NCBI RefSeq assembly: GCF_028550395.1
Contig: NZ_JAQQKW010000016.1
Span: forward strand, 1-44,445
Length of the DNA: 44,445 nucleotides
From: Asticcacaulis currens
GTDB taxonomy: Bacteria > Pseudomonadota > Alphaproteobacteria > Caulobacterales > Caulobacteraceae
Direction: 5' to 3'
The position numbers were made by a program, and so were the translations under genes. Shown one piece after another: positions 40,701 through 44,445 of this stretch. Numbering within the stretch: the first letter of the stretch is position 1; each line of letters opens with the position of its first letter. Below the pieces are notes generated by a model. That model did not search any database. It had not been told where the DNA came from and saw only the letters and a program-made list of their open reading frames with translations.

Positions 40701-41300
40701 ATGCTGCCCGGTATTGGGGGCTCTGAGCTCATAGTCATTGCGGTGGTCGCCCTGATCGTGGTGGGGCCCAAGGATTTGCCGAAGCTGTTGCGGCAACTGG
40801 GCCGCTTTACGGCCAAGATGCGCTCCATGGCCGACGAATTTCGCACCTCCTTCGACGACATGGCGCGGCAGTCGGAACTCGACGATCTGCGCAAGGAGGT
40901 TGAGGCCCTGCGCTCCGGCAATGTGACCACGCCCGTCATCGACGACATCCGCGAAGACATGCGCCGCATTGAGGGCGAGATCAACGAGACGATCCCGCCC
41001 AAGGGGCATTATTACAGCAGCAGCACCGATGTGCCGTCGCCGGATGCTTACGATCATAACCCTTATCAGGCCCCAACGCCGGCGGATTTTGGCAAGCCCG
41101 CGCACATCGACGAACCCGAAGTGCCCAATCCCGCGCCTGACCTGACCACGGCGGAGCCAGCAGCAAAGCCGCGCCGATCGCGCGCGAAGAAAGCCGTCGA
41201 AGCCTCTGAAAACGCACCGGTTATTGCCGAGACAGACGAACCTGCGGCCAAGCCCAGGCGCAGCCGCGCCAAGAAGACGACTGAGACTCTCCCGTCATGA
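40701..41300 (+). CDS. tatB: Twin-arginine translocase subunit TatB
   Basis: A 199-residue protein with the TatB start (GGSELIVIAVVALIVVGPKDLPKLLRQLGRF): a membrane span with an early Glu, then a long amphipathic helix. TatB forms the substrate receptor with TatC. The C-terminus has two copies of AAKPRRSRAKK about 30 residues apart, a basic alanine-rich tail not needed for function in other species. The stop overlaps the tatC start. Confidence 0.94.
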   Translation: MLPGIGGSELIVIAVVALIVVGPKDLPKLLRQLGRFTAKMRSMADEFRTSFDDMARQSELDDLRKEVEALRSGNVTTPVIDDIREDMRRIEGEINETIPPKGHYYSSSTDVPSPDAYDHNPYQAPTPADFGKPAHIDEPEVPNPAPDLTTAEPAAKPRRSRAKKAVEASENAPVIAETDEPAAKPRRSRAKKTTETLPS

Positions 41301-42196
41301 ACGATCTGGTGACCAAAGACGACCTCCACCCGGACGAGGCCGAAATCGAGGCGTCGCGCGCGCCGCTGATGGACCACCTGATCGAGCTTCGCTCGCGCCT
41401 GATCTGGATGGTCGTGGCCTTTGTGGCGGCCTTTCTGCTGTGCTTTGGCTTTGCCGAGCCCATCTACATCTTCCTGACCCATCCCTATGAGATGGCCAAC
41501 CGCATGTTCGAGGCGTCGCGCGCCCACGGTGGGCATGGGGCCGGGCCGTTCGATCTGATCGAGATTATTCTGGGCCTCAAAGAGGTGCCGCAGGCCAAGA
41601 ACAGCGTGGCGCTGATCACCACGGCGCCGCTGGAATTTCTGTTCACCAAGATGAAGATGGCGGGCTTTGGCGCGGTGATCCTCAGCTTTCCGGTGATCGC
41701 CTGGCACCTCTATCGCTTCGTGGCCCCCGGCCTCTATAAGCGCGAGCGCATGGCCTTTCTGCCGTTCCTGATCGCCGCGCCTGTGCTGTTCGTTCTGGGG
41801 GCGCTGCTCGTCTATTTCATCATCCTGCCGATGGTGCTGTGGTTCTCCTTAAGCCAGCAAATTCTGGGGGCAGGGGCCGTGACGGTGCAACTGATGCCCA
41901 AGGTGTCGGAATATCTGTCGCTGGTCACCACCCTGATGCTGGCCTTCGGCGCGTGTTTTCAGTTGCCGATCATTCTGACGCTTCTGGGCCTGACGGGGAT
42001 TGTGACGTCCAAAATGCTGTCGTCCGGCCGCCGCTACGCCATTCTGGGGATCGTGGTCGTCGCCGCCGTGGTCACGCCGCCGGACCCCATCTCTCAGATG
42101 ATGCTCGCCATCCCGATCGTGCTCTTGTACGAAATCTCGATCCTGTGCGTGCGGGTGATCGAATGGCGGCGTAAAGAGCCGTCGATCGTAAGCTAA
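41297..42196 (+). CDS. tatC: Twin-arginine translocase subunit TatC
   Basis: A 299-residue polytopic protein with six predicted spans. The N-terminal motif APLMDHLIELRSRLIWM contains the conserved Glu/Leu-Arg-xR used for binding twin-arginine signals; FPVIAWHLYRFVAPGLYKRER is the conserved second region. It begins in ATGA with tatB and ends before a hairpin-rich gap. Its first periplasmic loop (about 65-110) is longer than in E. coli. Confidence 0.95.
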   Translation: MNDLVTKDDLHPDEAEIEASRAPLMDHLIELRSRLIWMVVAFVAAFLLCFGFAEPIYIFLTHPYEMANRMFEASRAHGGHGAGPFDLIEIILGLKEVPQAKNSVALITTAPLEFLFTKMKMAGFGAVILSFPVIAWHLYRFVAPGLYKRERMAFLPFLIAAPVLFVLGALLVYFIILPMVLWFSLSQQILGAGAVTVQLMPKVSEYLSLVTTLMLAFGACFQLPIILTLLGLTGIVTSKMLSSGRRYAILGIVVVAAVVTPPDPISQMMLAIPIVLLYEISILCVRVIEWRRKEPSIVS

Positions 42197-42213
42197 CCCA
42201 TCCCCCTTCCGTC

Positions 42214-42242
42214 TTTCTCGTCAATGAAGCATTGACGAGAAA
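42214..42242. repeat. Perfect 12-bp hairpin after tatC
   Basis: TTTCTCGTCAAT and its exact reverse complement flank a 5-base loop (GAAGC). It stands just before a terminator-like hairpin. It lacks a T-run of its own and looks like an intergenic palindromic repeat. Confidence 0.6.
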
Positions 42243-42246
42243 TCCA

Positions 42247-42275
42247 CCTTCCCCGTAAACGGGGAAGGATTTTTC
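42247..42275 (+). terminator. Terminator of tatC
   Basis: CCTTCCCCGT pairs with ACGGGGAAGG and is followed by ATTTTTCC. A further C/G-rich segment (CCTCCC...GGGGAAGG) follows up to about 42303, a pattern seen in repeat-like intergenic DNA. Confidence 0.65.
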
Positions 42276-42357
42276 CTCCCTCCCGGCGCAGCGGGGAAGG
42301 GGGACCGCGAAGAGGTGGGTGGGGCGACCTGTCCATCGAGACCTTGAGGACACTTCC

Positions 42358-43839
42358 ATGCACGATATCAAAGCCTTACGCGAAACACCTGAAGCCTATG
42401 TCAAGGGCTGGTCATCGCGGGGCCGCGAGTCGGCACAAGCGGATGTTGATGCGCTGCTCGCTCTGGATAAGGCCTTGCGCGCCGCCAAGACGGCGTTCGA
42501 GACCAATCAGGCGCAGTTGAAGAAGCTGTCCGGCGAAATCGGCAAGGCCAAGGCGGAAAAGGACGAGGCGCGGGCTGCGGAACTGATGACCGAGGTCGAG
42601 GGCCTGAAAGGCGCGATTGCCGAGGCACAGGAAACCGAGCGTCAGACCGAAGAGGATCTGCGCACCCTGCTGGCCTCACTGCCCAATATTCCGTTTGACG
42701 ACGTGCCGCTGGGTGAAGACGAGGCGGGCAATGTCGAAATCCGCAAACACGGCGCGCCGAATATCCTCAGCTTCCCGGCCAAGGATCACGCCGATCTGGG
42801 TGAAGCGCTCAAAGGGCCAACTGGCCCATTGATGGACTTCGAAGCGGCGGCCAAAATGTCCGGCTCACGCTTTGTGGTGCTCAAGGGGCAACTGGCGCGG
42901 CTTGAGCGCGCCATCGGTCAGTGGATGCTCGACACCCAGACCAGCGAGCACGGCTATACCGAGGTCAATCCGCCGGTTCTGGTGAAGGATCATGCGCTGT
43001 TTGGCACGGGCCAATTGCCCAAATTTGAAGAAGATTTGTTTAAGACTGAAAGCCTTGATCATTCTGCATACGCCGAGGCGTATCGTAATTTAGCTAACGC
43101 GGATCAGCAATTTCAATCTTTGTATGAAAATCGCACGCAGCAACTCGTGAATCACGAAGAAGAGGCTAATTTTCAATCTGCTATGCATGAATTGTTCAGT
43201 GCAAGACAGCATTTTTCAAATATAAATATCAACAATGGCCACTACCTCATCCCCACCGCCGAAGTGTCCCTGACCAACCTTGTCCGCGAAGCCATCACGG
43301 CGGAAGAGGAACTGCCGTTGCGTCTGACGGCCCTGACCAACTGCTTCCGTGCCGAAGCCGGTTCGGCGGGCCGCGACACCAAGGGCATGATCCGTCAGCA
43401 TCAGTTCCAGAAGGTCGAACTGGTCTCGATCACCACGCCGGAACAGTCAACGGCGGAGCACGAGCGCATGACCGAATGTGCCGAAGCCATCCTCAAAAAG
43501 CTCGACCTCAGCTTCCGCACCATGCTGCTGTGCACCGGCGATATGGGCTTTGGTGCGCGCAAGACCTATGACCTTGAGGTGTGGTTGCCGTCGCAGAACA
43601 CCTACCGCGAAATCTCGTCCTGCTCCAACTGCGGGGATTTTCAGGCCCGCCGTATGGACGCCCGCACGCGCAAGGCCGGCGAAAAGGGCACGCGCTTCCT
43701 GCATACGCTGAATGGCTCAGGGCTCGCGGTCGGCCGCACCCTGGTGGCCATCATGGAAAACTATCAGGACGAGGGCGGTCGCATCGCTGTTCCGAGCGTG
43801 CTGCAACCCTATATGGGCGGGCTGACTCACATCGGGTGA
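42358..43839 (+). CDS. serS: Seryl-tRNA synthetase with an extra internal segment
   Basis: A 493-residue class II synthetase that charges tRNA-Ser; usual length is about 425-430. The N-terminal coiled-coil arm (about 30-105) is normal, as are motif 1 ([11 protein letters not shown]), motif 2 ([23 protein letters not shown]) and motif 3 ([20 protein letters not shown]). Between [15 protein letters not shown] and HYLIPTAEV there are about 62 residues (231-292) where E. coli has about 11. The segment is predicted helical, rich in Gln, Asn, Glu and Ala, and coded in AT-rich DNA. GAGGA precedes the ATG at 42358. All catalytic motifs are in frame, so the enzyme is probably active. Confidence 0.95.
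   Translation: MHDIKALRETPEAYVKGWSSRGRESAQADVDALLALDKALRAAKTAFETNQAQLKKLSGEIGKAKAEKDEARAAELMTEVEGLKGAIAEAQETERQTEEDLRTLLASLPNIPFDDVPLGEDEAGNVEIRKHGAPNILSFPAKDHADLGEALKGPTGPLMDFEAAAKMSGSRFVVLKGQLARLERAIGQWMLDTQTSEHGYTEVNPPVLVKDHALFGTGQLPKFEEDLFKTESLDHSAYAEAYRNLANADQQFQSLYENRTQQLVNHEEEANFQSAMHELFSARQHFSNININNGHYLIPTAEVSLTNLVREAITAEEELPLRLTALTNCFRAEAGSAGRDTKGMIRQHQFQKVELVSITTPEQSTAEHERMTECAEAILKKLDLSFRTMLLCTGDMGFGARKTYDLEVWLPSQNTYREISSCSNCGDFQARRMDARTRKAGEKGTRFLHTLNGSGLAVGRTLVAIMENYQDEGGRIAVPSVLQPYMGGLTHIG
43021..43236 (+). other. AT-rich in-frame foreign segment within serS
   Basis: Over 43021-43240 I count 83 G+C in 220 bases (38%); the 120 bases before have about 62% and the 120 after 43260 about 67%. 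Codons switch abruptly to TTT, AAT, CAA, GAA and TTG. The left edge lies inside conserved residues (KFEEDLFKT, residues 222-230), so the donor DNA includes native serS sequence as well as the added part. The peptide has an internal near-repeat (QFQSLYEN and NFQSAMHE). Confidence 0.85.
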
Positions 43840-43842
43840 GCC

Positions 43843-43876
43843 CCACAGGGTAAACGCGCCTGTGGATAGATTTTTT
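43843..43876 (+). terminator. Terminator of serS
   Basis: CCACAGG (43843-43849) pairs with CCTGTGG (43859-43865), followed by ATAGATTTTTT. It begins four bases after the serS stop. Confidence 0.75.
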
Positions 43877-43920
43877 ATAAAAACAGTGGCATAATTTCAC
43901 TCTGTTTTCGAGTGAGTGCC

Positions 43921-44235
43921 ATGCAGACCCATCCGTCGTTGATTGAACGTGCGGTCGGTGCCACGCTATGCGCCTTTACGCGCCGGGACCTGCCGCCTGA
44001 AGAAGCCGAGCTTGAACTGGTGGAAATCATCGCCAGCCAGATTGACGGCAAGACCGACTATGCCATGGCCGTCATCGGCTATTATGTGCGTCAGATGCTC
44101 AAGGCGCTGGCGGCAAAACAAATGGCGCTGGCCGATGCGTTTGATGCCGTGGTTGATGCGGCGGCCTGCGCTGCCTCCGGCCATATGCAGGCGGCGCTCA
44201 AACTGTCAGAGCCGGTGTCCCGCTTAAGGCATTGA
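43921..44235 (+). CDS. Unrecognised small helical protein, about 104 aa
   Basis: Not recognised. The product is predicted mostly alpha-helical, soluble, rich in Ala and Leu, with no motif or signal peptide. The start may be ATG 43921 or GTG 43912; neither has a convincing ribosome site, though GAGTGAG lies just before. Codon use is like its chromosomal neighbours. It stands alone behind the serS terminator. Confidence 0.6.
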   Translation: MQTHPSLIERAVGATLCAFTRRDLPPEEAELELVEIIASQIDGKTDYAMAVIGYYVRQMLKALAAKQMALADAFDAVVDAAACAASGHMQAALKLSEPVSRLRH

Positions 44236-44403
44236 CCCATCATCTGATTAAACGGTGTGCGTGACCCGGCACGCGCCCTTAGTGCCTACGCATTATTTCC
44301 CATAACATATATTATGCGTATTTTACGTGTAGCGCGGTGGACTCTATTTTGAAGTGCGAATGATCAACCAAATCAGTCGCCTCTTCAAAAGCGAGATATA
44401 ACA

Positions 44404-44445
44404 TTGGGCCATCATTACCGCCACATCGACATGGCTGAGCGTCGC
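44404..44445 (+). CDS. Possible IS30-type transposase, first 14 codons
   Basis: From a TTG at 44404 the frame reads MGHHYRHIDMAERR to the window end, which resembles the N-terminus of IS30-family transposases (M-G-x-x-Y-x-x-L/I-x-x-x-E-R). The preceding 150 bases are AT-rich and gene-free, with CATAA/TTATG arms near 44302-44317, and could contain the element's left end; I could not fix an inverted repeat. Too little is visible for a firm call. Confidence 0.35.
   Translation, partial: MGHHYRHIDMAERR

Noticed and set aside
1-44445. tRNA, rRNA or known riboswitch
   Set aside because: Reading both strands I found no cloverleaf with a conserved TTCGA arm and no recognisable riboswitch core; a covariance-model scan would be decisive.

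Overview
The window reads as chromosome of an alphaproteobacterium of the Caulobacteraceae, most like Asticcacaulis or Caulobacter. The reasons are high G+C with strong third-position bias, the gene order SPOR protein-nagZ-scpA-scpB-tatABC-serS, carbohydrate TonB-dependent receptors next to glycosidases, and the pairing of Ku/LigD with a ligase-associated repair gene set. No rRNA, tRNA, CRISPR array or complete insertion sequence was seen.

Bases 1-9434 (minus strand) form a galactan-utilisation locus: a secreted endo-beta-1,4-galactanase (GH53), a FecI-like ECF sigma factor, a FecR-like membrane sensor, a TonB-dependent receptor with an N-terminal signalling (STN) domain, and two GH2 beta-galactosidases, one cut by the window edge. 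A shared element beginning CGGCGGAAA precedes the galactanase, sigma-factor and receptor genes and looks like the promoter of that sigma factor. A different AT-rich motif sits at the same distance before both GH2 genes. A soluble multi-PAS hybrid histidine kinase (9578-12823) and a GH3 glycosidase (13058-15298) follow.

Bases 15417-18833 hold ligD and ku, the two-protein bacterial end-joining system; the ku Shine-Dalgarno lies inside a hairpin. Bases 18920-26989 hold a sucrose locus: ROK fructokinase, amylosucrase, TonB receptor, MFS transporter and LacI repressor, the same parts as the Xanthomonas sux locus plus a fructokinase. The 454-base divergent control region contains a perfect 14-bp palindrome; three 55-bp tandem palindromic repeats and a strong terminator follow the receptor gene.

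Bases 27065-28512 look like a sulfur or redox stress module: ArsR repressor, rhodanese, DUF2892 membrane protein and AhpD-like protein. A lipocalin follows. Bases 29111-34870 hold the complete four-gene ligase-associated repair set (PdeM phosphoesterase, DEXH helicase, exonuclease, ATP-dependent ligase). A CPBP membrane protease and an unrecognised protein lead into the housekeeping block at 36585-43839.

Two things stand out as possibly undescribed. First, a 269-base element at 40018-40286 between scpB and tatA has perfect 21-bp terminal inverted repeats and two long nested internal arms; it supplies the scpB stop codon. Second, serS carries an in-frame AT-rich segment (43021-43236, about 38% G+C against 60-67% around it) that adds roughly 55-60 residues between class II motifs 1 and 2 of seryl-tRNA synthetase. 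The last 42 bases appear to start a transposase gene.
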